DNA of 64,000 bases from an uncultured Mycoplasmatota bacterium (GCA_900550255.1 URQZ01000004.1:1-64000), one strand, 5' to 3'; counted from the first letter of the stretch, positions 25,417 through 35,014 are shown. Notes: generated by a model from the sequence alone, not told the origin. Translations and numbers: made by a program.

Positions 25417-26318
25417 TTTTTTTGAAATTGCAATAATATTTGTTTATCTTCTCTATTCATATTGTTTTTTTCTCGTTCTAATTCTAATAATATTTTATCA
25501 GCTTTCTTATCTTGATGAGCTAAAATTAACTTTTTTATAGTTTCTAATTTTTCTTCTAAATTAATGTCTACATCTTTCTTTGTATTATCTATTTCATCTT
25601 CAGAAACATTTTTAATATTATCTTCACTTTCTATTTCAAAATAGTAATCTTCTATAATTGGAATATTTTTAAATTCAAATTCATTATCAAAAAATCTAGT
25701 AAGTTCGGTAATCATTTCAGAAAATACTTGGGGTTTATCTTTTATCTTCTTAATTTTATATATTCTATTTAAATACAATAAAGCTTTACTAAGCTTTTCA
25801 CCACCATTTTTTATATATTCTTCAAAATATTCACAAGCCTCATCAATATGGCTATTTTTATAACACATTTTTCCTAAATAATAATTAAAAATATTGTGTT
25901 GCGTAACATATAAACCAGCTAAGTAATAATCATAAGCTTCCTCTAATTTTTCTTTTCTATATAAAAGTTTAGCTTCCATATCATAATTATACTTCCTATT
26001 TAAATTACAGTTTCTATATAGTCTTCTTCCCCTAGCTTTCAAAAAATTGTATCTTCGTTGTTCTAATCCTGATAATTCTAAATACTTTTTTCTTTCAATA
26101 ATCATATTTTTTAAACAATTTAGTTGACGCTTATAATTAGAAATTGGAAATGAATTGATTATATAAGAATAAATGTATTCAGCAGCATCTATATTGTTTG
26201 GTATCAATTTATGTGAATACCTAGCTAAGCTGATTAAATCTAGTTTAAAATTATCATCAAAGTTATTTTTTAATATATCTATAACTTTATCTTTACTATA
26301 CATCTTTTCTTCAAACAT
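25389..26318 (-). CDS. TPR-like tandem paralogue 3
   Basis: 309 residues, closest to paralogue 2 at both ends. It has the KLDLISLARYSHKLIP block, KYNYDMEAKLLYRKEKL centre, TPR-like NIFNYYLGKMCYKN part, an acidic insert (ESEDNIKNVSEDEIDN) and the C-terminal HQDKKAD and LQFQKNKKLYRSRR. The variable part is the middle-to-late region around residues 200-255; the ends are conserved, suggesting a constant scaffold and a diverging section. It lies downstream of clpC with its own promoter, which overlaps the clpC terminator. Confidence 0.8.
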   Translation of the reverse strand: MFEEKMYSKDKVIDILKNNFDDNFKLDLISLARYSHKLIPNNIDAAEYIYSYIINSFPISNYKRQLNCLKNMIIERKKYLELSGLEQRRYNFLKARGRRLYRNCNLNRKYNYDMEAKLLYRKEKLEEAYDYYLAGLYVTQHNIFNYYLGKMCYKNSHIDEACEYFEEYIKNGGEKLSKALLYLNRIYKIKKIKDKPQVFSEMITELTRFFDNEFEFKNIPIIEDYYFEIESEDNIKNVSEDEIDNTKKDVDINLEEKLETIKKLILAHQDKKADKILLELEREKNNMNREDKQILLQFQKNKKLYRSRR

Positions 26319-26342
26319 AATAATTCCTCCATAATGTTTTTT

Positions 26343-26371
26343 ATTATAATAAATATTAAAATCTTTTGCAA
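26343..26371 (-). promoter_or_regulatory. Promoter of paralogue 3
   Basis: TTGCAA (26371-26366) and TATAAT (26348-26343), 17-base spacer, minus strand, directly behind the clpC terminator T-run. Confidence 0.7.
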
Positions 26372-26399
26372 GAAAAAAAGAGAAATATCACTAAATTTC
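26372..26399 (-). terminator. Weak terminator of clpC
   Basis: GAAAT (26399-26395) pairs with ATTTC (26386-26382) on the minus strand, followed by a T-rich run. The clpC TAG is in the loop. The five-pair stem is weak. Confidence 0.6.
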
Positions 26400-28709
26400 C
26401 ACTTTTTCTTGCAATGTTTGAAGATTAATACTTACCTTTCCTTCAATTATTTCATCAATTATATAATTATCTACTTTATCCTTTATTATTTTATCTAATT
26501 TTCTTGCCCCATATTCTTTGTAATTAGATAAATTAACTATTTCATTTATAACTTTATTATTAATTTTAACATTTATATTTTTCTTTTTATATTTTTCTTT
26601 TATTGTATTTATTTTCTTACTAATTAATGTATGAATATCATCCTCTTTTAAATAATTAAAAGTAATAATGTTATCAATTCTATTTACAAATGGTATTGAA
26701 AAATTATCTTTTAATTTACTTAAAACTAAATCTTCTTCTTTTTTATTAAATCCAATATTTATATCATTAAATCCAATATTAGACGTCATTAAAATAATAA
26801 CATTATCAAATCTAACGATATTTCCATTACTATCTTTTATTTTACTATCATCTAGAATTTGAAATAACAAATTAATAATATTTGGATGCGCTTTTTCTAT
26901 TTCATCTAAAATTAAAACACTATATGGTTTATTTTTTATTTCCTCTAGGATATTACGATTATCATCATAACCCACATATCCAGGAGGAGCACCTACTATT
27001 TTACTAATAGAATGTGCTTCACTAAATTCACTCATATCTAATTTAATAATATTATTTCCTGTCATACATTTACCAAATGTTTTAGCAAGTTCCGTCTTTC
27101 CAACTCCAGAAGGCCCCATAAACATCATACTATAACATTTATTACTGTCCCTAAATCCTAATTTTATTTTTTTAGCAATATGAATTAGTTCTTTTAAAGC
27201 ATTTTCTTGACCAATTATTTTATCATTTAATTTCTTTTCTAAATCTTTTATTATTTTTACATTATCATTTAATATTTCATATACAGGTATTTTTGTTTTT
27301 AAATGAACTACCTCAGCAACATCTTCTTTTGTAACTTCCTTTTTACTTCTATTTCTAACTTTTATTTCTAAATTATTTATTTCATTCATAATTAGATTTT
27401 CTTTTTCTTTACATTTTGATGCTTCTTTAAAATTACTATTTAAAATATATTCTTTCTTTTTTTTCATTGTATTTGTAAGTTCTTTTTTTAGCATATTATA
27501 TTTTTTGATATTTTTATTTTCTTTTAAACTTACTCTTGCACATACTTCATCTAAAATATCAATAGCTTTATCTGGTTGATTTCGATCATAAACATATTTT
27601 TCTGATAAATCAATTATTAAATCAACAATATCATTATCAACTGTTACAAAGTGATATTTTTCATAAATAGTCTTTAATTTCATCAAAATTTCTTTAACCG
27701 TTTTTTTATCAGGAGCCTCTACTGTTACTTTTTGAAAACGACGATCTAGTGCCCCATCCTTTTCTATATATTTTTTATATTCTGAAATAGTAGTAGCACC
27801 AATACAACGAAGTTTATTACGAGCAAGGGCTGGTTTAAAAATATTTGAAGCATCAATTGCTCCTTCAGCTCCTCCCGCACCAACTAATGTATGTATTTCA
27901 TCAATAAATAGGATTATATCATCGTTAGATTCTATTTCTTTTAAAATTTTTCTAATTCTATCTTCAAATTCACCACGGTATTTGGTTCCAGCTACAGCTG
28001 TTGCCATATCTAAACTAATAATTCTTTTATTACGAAGAGACATTGGAACATCACCACTAACAATTAGACGACTTAATTCCTCCACTATAGCCGTCTTTCC
28101 AACGCCTGCCTCCCCAATTAAAATAGGGTTATTTTTAGTTCTTCTAGATAAAACTTCTAAAATACGTTTTATTTCAACCTCACGACCAATTACAGGATCT
28201 AATTTACCTTCCATGGCTTTCTTAGTAAGATCTACTCCTAATTCTTCAAGTAGTAATTTCTTTTTATTTTTTTTCTTTTTAGGTGTAGATATTTGAATAA
28301 CAAAATCATTATATAATTCATCTATATCTATATTCATACTAAGCATTATTCTAATTGCGACACCTTCTCCTTCTTCTAAAAGGCTAGAAAAAAGATGTTC
28401 TATTTTAACTTCTCCATTATTATTCTCTTTACTATCTACAATAGCATTTTCAATTACGCGTTTTAAAAGTGGCGTATATAAAAACCATTCACTTTCTCTT
28501 TTACCTATACCAATTGTATTTATGATTTCCTCACGCATTCTATTATAATCTAAATTATAATCCTTTAATTTTTCACTAACTATATTATCTTTTTTTAAGA
28601 TTGCTAAAAGAAGATGTTCACTTCCAACATAAGGATGTTTTAAACTTGTCATTTCTTTTTTTGCCATAACTAAAACTTTTCTTGCTTCTTCTGTAAAATT
28701 TCCAAACAT
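26391..28709 (-). CDS. clpC: ClpC-type AAA+ unfoldase
   Basis: Hsp100 ATPase of 772 residues that unfolds substrates for ClpP. An N-terminal Clp double repeat (1-145) is followed by D1 with Walker A GEAGVGKTA and Walker B ILFIDEIHTLVGAG, a short middle region with a UVR-like NSNFKEASKCKEKENLI segment, and D2 with GPSGVGKTEL and VLILDEIEKAHP. An IGF-type ClpP-docking loop is present (INIGFNKKE). The short middle domain and UVR-like part support ClpC over ClpB. No CtsR box was seen upstream and the usual ctsR-mcsAB genes are absent here. AAAGGAG ribosome-binding site. Confidence 0.93.
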   Translation of the reverse strand: MFGNFTEEARKVLVMAKKEMTSLKHPYVGSEHLLLAILKKDNIVSEKLKDYNLDYNRMREEIINTIGIGKRESEWFLYTPLLKRVIENAIVDSKENNNGEVKIEHLFSSLLEEGEGVAIRIMLSMNIDIDELYNDFVIQISTPKKKKNKKKLLLEELGVDLTKKAMEGKLDPVIGREVEIKRILEVLSRRTKNNPILIGEAGVGKTAIVEELSRLIVSGDVPMSLRNKRIISLDMATAVAGTKYRGEFEDRIRKILKEIESNDDIILFIDEIHTLVGAGGAEGAIDASNIFKPALARNKLRCIGATTISEYKKYIEKDGALDRRFQKVTVEAPDKKTVKEILMKLKTIYEKYHFVTVDNDIVDLIIDLSEKYVYDRNQPDKAIDILDEVCARVSLKENKNIKKYNMLKKELTNTMKKKKEYILNSNFKEASKCKEKENLIMNEINNLEIKVRNRSKKEVTKEDVAEVVHLKTKIPVYEILNDNVKIIKDLEKKLNDKIIGQENALKELIHIAKKIKLGFRDSNKCYSMMFMGPSGVGKTELAKTFGKCMTGNNIIKLDMSEFSEAHSISKIVGAPPGYVGYDDNRNILEEIKNKPYSVLILDEIEKAHPNIINLLFQILDDSKIKDSNGNIVRFDNVIILMTSNIGFNDINIGFNKKEEDLVLSKLKDNFSIPFVNRIDNIITFNYLKEDDIHTLISKKINTIKEKYKKKNINVKINNKVINEIVNLSNYKEYGARKLDKIIKDKVDNYIIDEIIEGKVSINLQTLQEKVEI

Positions 28710-28823
28710 AAAAATCTCCTTTCAATATCATTCTATGTTTATAATGAACAGTTAGTCTTAATTTTAATCAACAAAAAAAGAGTTATTTCAAGATTTATTA
28801 TTTTAAATTAAAAAGTAGTGCAA

Positions 28824-28849
28824 TAAAAAAGAAAGTCAAAACTTTCTTA
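28824..28849 (-). terminator. Terminator of dacA
   Basis: AAGAAAG (28848-28842) pairs with CTTTCTT (28835-28829) on the minus strand, then T-run; the last base of the dacA TAA is in the stem. Confidence 0.85.
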
Positions 28850-30022
28850 TACATTTATATTACCACCTAGAATATCACTTAAGTATCTCCAATATAATTC
28901 TATAAAATTGGCCTTTTTTACATCATTTTTTACAGTAACATTTACTTTATTAATTATTTTACCATTTCTTTTAACTTCAATATCACCTAAAACTTTACCT
29001 TTTTTTACAGGAGCTTTTACTTTTTTTAGATTTAAATTATAAGTTATTTTTCCTATTTTATCTGTTTTTTTAGTAAGTAAAACAATATCCTCTTTTGGAA
29101 CAATTTTAACATATTTTGATTTACCTTTTTCTACCTCTTTTTTAGCTATAACACTTTTTTTATTTATCAACTCTTCAACTTTATATTGTGCGAAAGCATA
29201 ATCTAACATCGTTGATGTTTCGCTATTTCTTGTTTTAGTATCTGGTTCTCCCATGACAACCGTAATAATACGCATTCCATCACGTTTTGCAGTTGATGTA
29301 AGACAATATCCAGCTTCCTTAGTATAACCAGTTTTTAATCCATCAACACCAGGATAAAAACGCGTTAATTTATTAGTATTAGTAAGCCATAATTCCCTTT
29401 CAGTTCCTTTTCTTAAATAATCTTCATAAGTTGATGTATATTTTAAAACACGATCATGTCTAACTAATTCTTTAGCAATTAAAGACATATCATAAGCACT
29501 TGAATAATGATTAGCATCATCTAATCCATGAGGATTTTTAAAAACAGAATCTTTTAACCCTAACTCTTTAGCTCTTTTATTCATCATTTTGACAAATTCA
29601 TCTTCTGTACCAGCAACGGCTTCAGCTAAAGCAACAACCGCATCATTTCCACTCATTATAGCAACACCTTTAAAAAGATCATCAACGCTCATTTGTTCCC
29701 CTGTTTCAAGTAAAATTTGGCTTCCACCCATACCAGAGGCATTTTCACTTACTGTTATTTTTTGATCCCATGAAATAATACCATCTTCGACAGCTTCAAC
29801 AATCAAAAGCATACTCATCATCTTAGTCATCGATGCAGGAGGAAGTTTTTCATGACTATTTTTATCAAAAAGTACTTTTCCACTGCTAGCCTCAATCATA
29901 ATAGCACTTTTCGCATTTTCAGCTAAATTAGTTGACGTTTTAACAACAGCTTTTGTTTCTGCAGCCAAAACTATTCCCGGTATAATTAATAAACAAATCA
30001 TTAAACTTAAAATCTTTTTCAT
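28847..30022 (-). CDS. dacA: D-alanyl-D-alanine carboxypeptidase (PBP5-type)
   Basis: Secreted or membrane-attached DD-carboxypeptidase that trims the terminal D-Ala of peptidoglycan stems. A signal peptide covers residues 1-20 (cleavage near LAAET). The catalytic Ser64 is in SMTK, followed by SGND and KTGYT. The C-terminal PBP5-type beta domain (about 290-375) ends in a short amphipathic segment (FIELYWRYLSDIL), the usual membrane anchor. Length 391. Ribosome-binding site AGAGGTGAAA. Followed by a good terminator. Confidence 0.95.
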   Translation of the reverse strand: MKKILSLMICLLIIPGIVLAAETKAVVKTSTNLAENAKSAIMIEASSGKVLFDKNSHEKLPPASMTKMMSMLLIVEAVEDGIISWDQKITVSENASGMGGSQILLETGEQMSVDDLFKGVAIMSGNDAVVALAEAVAGTEDEFVKMMNKRAKELGLKDSVFKNPHGLDDANHYSSAYDMSLIAKELVRHDRVLKYTSTYEDYLRKGTERELWLTNTNKLTRFYPGVDGLKTGYTKEAGYCLTSTAKRDGMRIITVVMGEPDTKTRNSETSTMLDYAFAQYKVEELINKKSVIAKKEVEKGKSKYVKIVPKEDIVLLTKKTDKIGKITYNLNLKKVKAPVKKGKVLGDIEVKRNGKIINKVNVTVKNDVKKANFIELYWRYLSDILGGNINV

Positions 30023-30072
30023 ATTTCACCTCTAATAAAGAGTATGAAAATAAAACAAAAAAAGAATATATT

Positions 30073-30588
30073 TTACTTAAAATATCCATTTTGGACATAT
30101 TTTGTTTCATTTACGACAATAAAAGCCTTCTCATCAATTTTCTTAATCATATTTTTTAAATGTGAAATATCCTTTTTATCTATTTCAATAAATAACATAT
30201 ATTTATCTTTTTTATCATAACGACCTTTTATATCAACAACAGATATACCATAACCTTGTTTTTTTATTTCATCAATTAATTTATCATTTTTAGTACTAGT
30301 TACAACTTGAACACCAAGATTACCACTAATAAAACGATCTGATAAATAACCTCCAATATAAGTACCGGTCGCAAAACCTAAAGAATAAGAAATTGCAATC
30401 CAAATACTATCAACATCAGTATTTAAAGCCTCTCTTGCAATTATAAACCAAACAAAAACTTCAACAAAACCAACCATACTTGCAAGCATATTTCTCCCTT
30501 TAACCGTAATAATAGTCCTTAAAGTACCAAGTGATACATCTATAATTCTTACTAAAAATATTTTAATACAAAGTATTACTATTGTCAT
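30073..30588 (-). CDS. UPF0316/DUF5698-type membrane protein
   Basis: 171 residues with three N-terminal hydrophobic helices containing the family signature DVSLGTLRTIITVKG near residues 17-31 and FVEVFVW near 42-48, then a cytosolic DUF2179-like domain with GYGISVVDIKGRYDK. The protein resembles Bacillus YebE (UPF0316). Function unknown; DUF2179 domains are often regulatory on membrane proteins. Start ATG after AAGGTGATT. Confidence 0.88.
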   Translation of the reverse strand: MTIVILCIKIFLVRIIDVSLGTLRTIITVKGRNMLASMVGFVEVFVWFIIAREALNTDVDSIWIAISYSLGFATGTYIGGYLSDRFISGNLGVQVVTSTKNDKLIDEIKKQGYGISVVDIKGRYDKKDKYMLFIEIDKKDISHLKNMIKKIDEKAFIVVNETKYVQNGYFK

Positions 30589-30639
30589 TTAATCACCTTT
30601 TTTCTAATAATTATTATTATCTTTTAATCACTTTTTATG

Positions 30640-30668
30640 TTGTAATTTATCATTTTTTTGTTTATAAT
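30640..30668 (+). promoter_or_regulatory. Promoter of first vanY-like gene
   Basis: TTGTAA (30640-30645) and TATAAT (30663-30668), 17-base spacer, just before the GGTGAT ribosome-binding site. Confidence 0.7.
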
Positions 30669-30684
30669 AAAACTAGGTGATATT

Positions 30685-31635
30685 ATGTATACTAAGAGAA
30701 AATTAAATTATAAACTTATCTTTACAATTATAGTTATAATTATTGCTATTGCAGCTGGAACTATAGGAATTAAAAAATATATTGATTATCGCAATAGTAA
30801 TGAATTTAAACTAAAACAAATTGGTTATAACGAAACAGAAATAAAAGATATTACAAAATTAAAAGATGATCAAATAAAAGCTATCTTAAAGAAAAAATAT
30901 AATCGTTTAAATATTAAATTTATTCGTCAAAAATATTTTATAACTAATAATCTTGATAGATATATTAAATACTATAATAATCATAAAGATGATAAAATAA
31001 GTCATATTGTAAGTATCGTTAACGTTTGTGCGGATGAAGACTACTATGATAAAGACACCGTTAAAAAAACAGATATATCTAAAAAAGAATTAATGCTTGT
31101 AAATAAATTTAATTACTTAGATGAAAATTATGCCCCAAATGATATTGTTAAAGTTAGTATGCAATTTGCTTATGGCGATAATGAAATCAAAAAAGAAGTA
31201 TATGAAAAATTCCGTTCAATGTATAATGACGCTAAAAAAGAAGGATTATATTTAATTATAACTTCATCATATCGTGATTATAATTTTCAAAAAGAACTAT
31301 GGGATAGTTATGCTAACCAAAAAGGTGATGAATGGGCCGATAGTGTATCTGCACGAGCTGGTTATTCAGAACATCAAACAGGATATACTTTAGATATTGT
31401 TACTTATAACGCTAATATGAGTAGTTTTGAAAAAACTGACGAATTTAAATGGTTACAAGATAACGCTTATAAATACGGATTTATTCTAAGATATCCTAAA
31501 GATAAAGAAGATATAACAGGATATTCTTATGAATCATGGCATTATCGTTACGTTGGTAAAGATGTTGCTACAAAAATTAAAAAATTAGGAATTACTTTTG
31601 ATGAATATTATGCATACTTTATAGAAGGAAAATAG
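30685..31635 (+). CDS. VanY-type D-Ala-D-Ala carboxypeptidase 1 (M15B)
   Basis: 316 residues with an N-terminal membrane anchor (about 8-30), a helical linker (about 35-115) and a C-terminal M15B peptidase domain. The zinc-site motifs are SEHQTGYTLDI and SWHYRYVG. It should cleave D-Ala-D-Ala or LD-type stem peptides outside the cell. The frame opens at 30658, but TAGGTGAT (30675-30682) places the ATG at 30685. It is followed by a paralogue with the same catalytic motifs. Whether it is a VanY or LdcB type cannot be decided from sequence. Confidence 0.88.
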   Translation: MYTKRKLNYKLIFTIIVIIIAIAAGTIGIKKYIDYRNSNEFKLKQIGYNETEIKDITKLKDDQIKAILKKKYNRLNIKFIRQKYFITNNLDRYIKYYNNHKDDKISHIVSIVNVCADEDYYDKDTVKKTDISKKELMLVNKFNYLDENYAPNDIVKVSMQFAYGDNEIKKEVYEKFRSMYNDAKKEGLYLIITSSYRDYNFQKELWDSYANQKGDEWADSVSARAGYSEHQTGYTLDIVTYNANMSSFEKTDEFKWLQDNAYKYGFILRYPKDKEDITGYSYESWHYRYVGKDVATKIKKLGITFDEYYAYFIEGK

Positions 31636-31655
31636 GTTATACCTATTTTTCTTTT
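31629..31655 (+). terminator. Terminator of first vanY-like gene
   Basis: AATAGGT pairs with ACCTATT around a short loop, then T5CT4. The TAG stop (31633-31635) is in the 5' arm. Confidence 0.8.
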
Positions 31656-31682
31656 ATAATCATATAATATAATGGTGATAGT

Positions 31683-32348
31683 ATGAGTGAAGAAAACTTC
31701 AAAAAATGTGTTTATATTGTTTTAGCCCTACTCATATTAGTTTTTTATACAAAGGATATTGATTTCTTTTACAAAAAAGTTAAAGATATTAAAAATCCCG
31801 ATAGTTTAATGGTTCTTGTTAATAAATTAAATAGACTTCAAAGTAATTATGTACCACATGATTTAGAGCAAATTTCTCTAAATTATGCAACAAATAACAA
31901 ATTTCTAAGAAAAGAAGCTAAAGAAAACTTTGAAAAACTAAGTAGTGATGCTAAAAAAATAGGTTACTCTATTATAGCTGTATCAGCTTATCGTGACTAT
32001 GATTATCAAGAAAATCTTTTTAACAATTATGTTAAAGAAAAAGGCGAAAATTATGCCCTAAAATGTTCTGCAAAAGCTGGTCATTCAGAACATCAAACAG
32101 GTCTTTCAGTTGATGTTATGGGTTCTAATAACGATTATGATCAATTTGAAAAAAGTAAAGAATTTGATTGGATGAAAAATAATTCATATAAATATGGATT
32201 TATTCTAAGATATCCCAAAGGAAAAGAATATATAACTGGTTTTAAATATGAACCATGGCATTATCGTTATGTTGGTAAAGATATTGCCAGTATAATTTAT
32301 ACTGAAGGAATAACTTTAGAGGAATATTATAAAAGATATATAAAATAA
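31683..32348 (+). CDS. VanY-type D-Ala-D-Ala carboxypeptidase 2 (M15B)
   Basis: 221-residue paralogue of the gene just upstream. A membrane anchor lies at about residues 9-27, and the long linker of copy 1 is missing. The peptidase domain keeps SAYRDYDYQ, SEHQTGLSVDV and PWHYRYVG. The two proteins align closely in the last 180 residues (GFILRYPKGKEYITG), pointing to tandem duplication followed by loss or gain of the linker. Ribosome-binding site GGTGATAGT. Each copy appears to have its own control signals. Confidence 0.87.
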   Translation: MSEENFKKCVYIVLALLILVFYTKDIDFFYKKVKDIKNPDSLMVLVNKLNRLQSNYVPHDLEQISLNYATNNKFLRKEAKENFEKLSSDAKKIGYSIIAVSAYRDYDYQENLFNNYVKEKGENYALKCSAKAGHSEHQTGLSVDVMGSNNDYDQFEKSKEFDWMKNNSYKYGFILRYPKGKEYITGFKYEPWHYRYVGKDIASIIYTEGITLEEYYKRYIK

Positions 32349-32350
32349 AA

Positions 32351-32842
32351 TTATTTAATTTTAAAAATCATGGAAATTAAATCCACACTTAATAAAATAA
32401 GTAAAATCCAAGTTATTAACTTGGGTATTTTTTTTATAAATTTGTCAACTAATGGTTTTATTAAATAAATCAAAATAACAGATGCTATTCCCCATATAAA
32501 AGCCATTTCTAAAGAAGTATATTTACCAATATTAAATCTCATCGAACTATAATTCCAAAAAACAATATGGAATAAGGTCTCAATAATAATTCCGCCTACG
32601 TATTCTAAAAAACTAAGTGATACAGCCCCAATCATAAACACAGAAAGAAATTTTTTAAATTTTGCATTTTCTATAAATGGTTTAATTGCATTATAAAAAA
32701 TAATGATAACAATAACACCTAATCCATATATAGGAGTCCAATAACCATTTAGAATTCCACTATCACCATCACTATAAAAAAAACCTTCAATAAAGTGTCC
32801 AAAAATAGAAAATAAGAAAAAATAATTTAAATAATAATACAT
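32351..32842 (-). CDS. PF06541-type membrane protein
   Basis: 163 residues with about five hydrophobic helices. The pattern SIFGHFIEG near the N-terminus, NGYWTPIYGLG near 31-41 and FLEYVGGIIIE near 76 match the family named putative ABC-transporter type IV (CmpB/DUF1113), whose transport role is unproven. The frame opens at a TTG at 32854 within the ribosome-binding site TTGGTGAT, so the ATG at 32842 is used. No ATPase partner adjoins it. Confidence 0.78.
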   Translation of the reverse strand: MYYYLNYFFLFSIFGHFIEGFFYSDGDSGILNGYWTPIYGLGVIVIIIFYNAIKPFIENAKFKKFLSVFMIGAVSLSFLEYVGGIIIETLFHIVFWNYSSMRFNIGKYTSLEMAFIWGIASVILIYLIKPLVDKFIKKIPKLITWILLILLSVDLISMIFKIK

Positions 32843-32882
32843 AGTTATCACCAATATTAGTATGCCTCTTTTTTTTAAATAT

Positions 32883-32911
32883 ATAAAAAAAGAATTAGTC
32901 TTCTAATTCTT
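32883..32911 (-). terminator. Terminator of rpoE
   Basis: GAATTAG pairs with CTAATTC around AAGA on the minus strand, followed by T7. The rpoE stop TAA lies in the 3' arm. Confidence 0.85.
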
Positions 32912-33323
32912 CTTCATCAATAATAGCTAAATCTTCAAGTTCATCATCTTCATCAAGATCATCATCCACTACTTCATCAATATTCTCTTCTTCATCTTCT
33001 GGTTGTTCTTCTTCAGTTGTTTCATCCTCGTCTTCCTCATCTTCATCATCTTCGTCCTCAACTGAAACATCAATAGAATGATTATCTCTTATATCCCACT
33101 CATTACTATCTAGTAAAACAAATCTTTTATCAATGGTTAAAGATGTATAATAGTCACCTATTTTAGCAGAATATTCATCATCACTATATCCTAATAAATC
33201 ACATATTTTTCTAAATATAGTGGGTGTATTCATAGGTTTCTTGTTTTCTTTTATTAATAAATAAGTCATATCTGTGTATGAAAGTAACTCTAATTCTTCC
33301 ACTGGCATATTTTTTAAACTCAT
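32895..33323 (-). CDS. rpoE: RNA polymerase delta subunit
   Basis: Bacillota-specific RNA polymerase subunit that increases enzyme recycling and promoter selectivity. A HARE-type winged helix occupies about residues 5-75 (SYTDMTYLLIKENKKPMNTPTIF to NEWDIRD), and a very acidic Asp/Glu tail occupies 84-142. Length 142 is usual. TAGGAGG ribosome-binding site. It lies directly downstream of argS, with ywiB before that; in Bacillus the same three genes lie close together on the chromosome. Confidence 0.94.
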   Translation of the reverse strand: MSLKNMPVEELELLSYTDMTYLLIKENKKPMNTPTIFRKICDLLGYSDDEYSAKIGDYYTSLTIDKRFVLLDSNEWDIRDNHSIDVSVEDEDDEDEEDEDETTEEEQPEDEEENIDEVVDDDLDEDDELEDLAIIDEEELED

Positions 33324-33334
33324 AATAATTCCTC

Positions 33335-35014
33335 CTACATTTTATTTGGCATCTTTATTCCAAGTAAACGCATTCCTTCTGTCAAAACAACTCCAACACA
33401 TTTACTTAGCGCTAAATTAAAGTTTGTTTTGTTATTATTATCATCAATGATTTTAACATTTGCATACATTTTATTAAAATCACTACTTAAATTAAGTAAA
33501 TATTTTGCAATTTCTGATGGGTCATAATTATCTTTTGATTTAACAACCACTTCAGGAAATTCATATAAATCAAATATAACATTCCATATAGTATCATTTA
33601 TATCTATCTCATCATAATTTATGTCATTTTCTTTATAATGTTCTAACAATGAATTAATTCTTGCATTAGTATATTGAATATAAGGGCCAGTATTTCCTGT
33701 AAATGATAATGTTTCCTCTAAATTAAAATCAATGTCATTAACACGATAATTTTTAAGATCATTAAATATTACAGCACCAACACCAATTTTTTTAGAAACT
33801 TCTTCTTTATCTTTTAAAGTTGGATTCTTCTCTTCAATATATTTATTTGCTAAAGAAATAGAGCTATCTAATAAATCTTGTAAATTTAATCCTGTTCCAC
33901 CACGAGTAGACATTTTTTTACCATTTTGAAGCATAAGCCCAAAACTTATATGTTTTAATTTATTACTATCATATCCCATTTTACTTAGAACTCTTTTTAA
34001 CTGTTCAAAATGTAATGTCTGTTCATTTCCTACAACATACAAAATTTCATCAAATTTGTATTTTTCTAAACGATCAATATAAGCAGCTAAATCACGGGTA
34101 ATATATATTGAAGTACCATCGCTTTTTTGAATTAAAGCAGGCACAATATCGTCACCAATATTTACTACATTTGCACCTTCGCTTACTTCAAGTAAATTTT
34201 TTTTCTTTAGCATCTCTATTACATCATAAGCTTTCTCTTTATAATAAGCTTCTCCATTATATTCATCGAAATCACTAATTCCTAAAATTTTATAAGTTTT
34301 TTTGAAATCTTTTAAAGACTCCTCTTTAAACCAATTCCATAATTTTAAAGCTTCAGGATCATTATTTTCTAATTTTCTAAACCAAATTCTTCCTTGTTCA
34401 TCAAGTTCTGGATTTAATTTTGCCTCTTCATGAAATTTAACATACAAATCTTTAAGTTCCTTAGTTGGATTTTGTTTTACCTTTTCTTCATCACCCCAGG
34501 TGATATAGGCATAAAGAACCTTACCAAATTGTGTTCCATAATCTCCTAAAAAATCTAAACTATAAACCTTATAACCATTTTTTTCATAAATATTTTTAAG
34601 TGCTTCACCAATAACTGTACTACGTAAATGTCCAATTCCAAATGGTTTAGCAATATTTGGTGATGAATATTCTATAACAATATTTTTACTATCTCCAATA
34701 TTATTTGAACCATAATTATTTAGTTCTGTCATTATTTTATTCAGAATATATGAAACTATAACTTTTTTTTGAACAAAAATATTTAAGTATCCATTAACTA
34801 CTTCTACTTTTTCGTATTTTTTTTGATCTAAATTATCTTTAATATAGTTTGCTATTTCAATTGGACTTTTTCTTAATACTTTAGAAAAAGTAAAACATGG
34901 AATAGCATAATCTCCCTTTGTCTTATCTTTTGGTTTTTCAATTATAATACTATTAATATCTATATCTTTTAATATTTTAAAGACATCTTTTTTTATTTCT
35001 TCTTTTATATTCAC
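33335..35014 (-). CDS. argS: Arginyl-tRNA synthetase
   Basis: Class I synthetase of 559 residues. The HIGH-type motif reads FGIGHLRST near residue 122 and the KMSKS-type motif KKMSTRGG near 350. An N-terminal Add1 domain and C-terminal DALR anticodon-binding domain (FTGNTGPYIQYTNARI near 430 onward) are present. The GTG start overlaps the ywiB stop as TAGTG, giving translational coupling, with GAGGCGAT upstream. No T-box leader is present for this operon. Confidence 0.95.
   Translation of the reverse strand: MNIKEEIKKDVFKILKDIDINSIIIEKPKDKTKGDYAIPCFTFSKVLRKSPIEIANYIKDNLDQKKYEKVEVVNGYLNIFVQKKVIVSYILNKIMTELNNYGSNNIGDSKNIVIEYSSPNIAKPFGIGHLRSTVIGEALKNIYEKNGYKVYSLDFLGDYGTQFGKVLYAYITWGDEEKVKQNPTKELKDLYVKFHEEAKLNPELDEQGRIWFRKLENNDPEALKLWNWFKEESLKDFKKTYKILGISDFDEYNGEAYYKEKAYDVIEMLKKKNLLEVSEGANVVNIGDDIVPALIQKSDGTSIYITRDLAAYIDRLEKYKFDEILYVVGNEQTLHFEQLKRVLSKMGYDSNKLKHISFGLMLQNGKKMSTRGGTGLNLQDLLDSSISLANKYIEEKNPTLKDKEEVSKKIGVGAVIFNDLKNYRVNDIDFNLEETLSFTGNTGPYIQYTNARINSLLEHYKENDINYDEIDINDTIWNVIFDLYEFPEVVVKSKDNYDPSEIAKYLLNLSSDFNKMYANVKIIDDNNNKTNFNLALSKCVGVVLTEGMRLLGIKMPNKM

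Noticed and set aside
23308..26399. Repeated hairpins and similar spacers that might be read as a repeat array
   Set aside because: They are the promoters and terminators of three duplicated genes; no short direct repeats with unique spacers exist, so this is not CRISPR.
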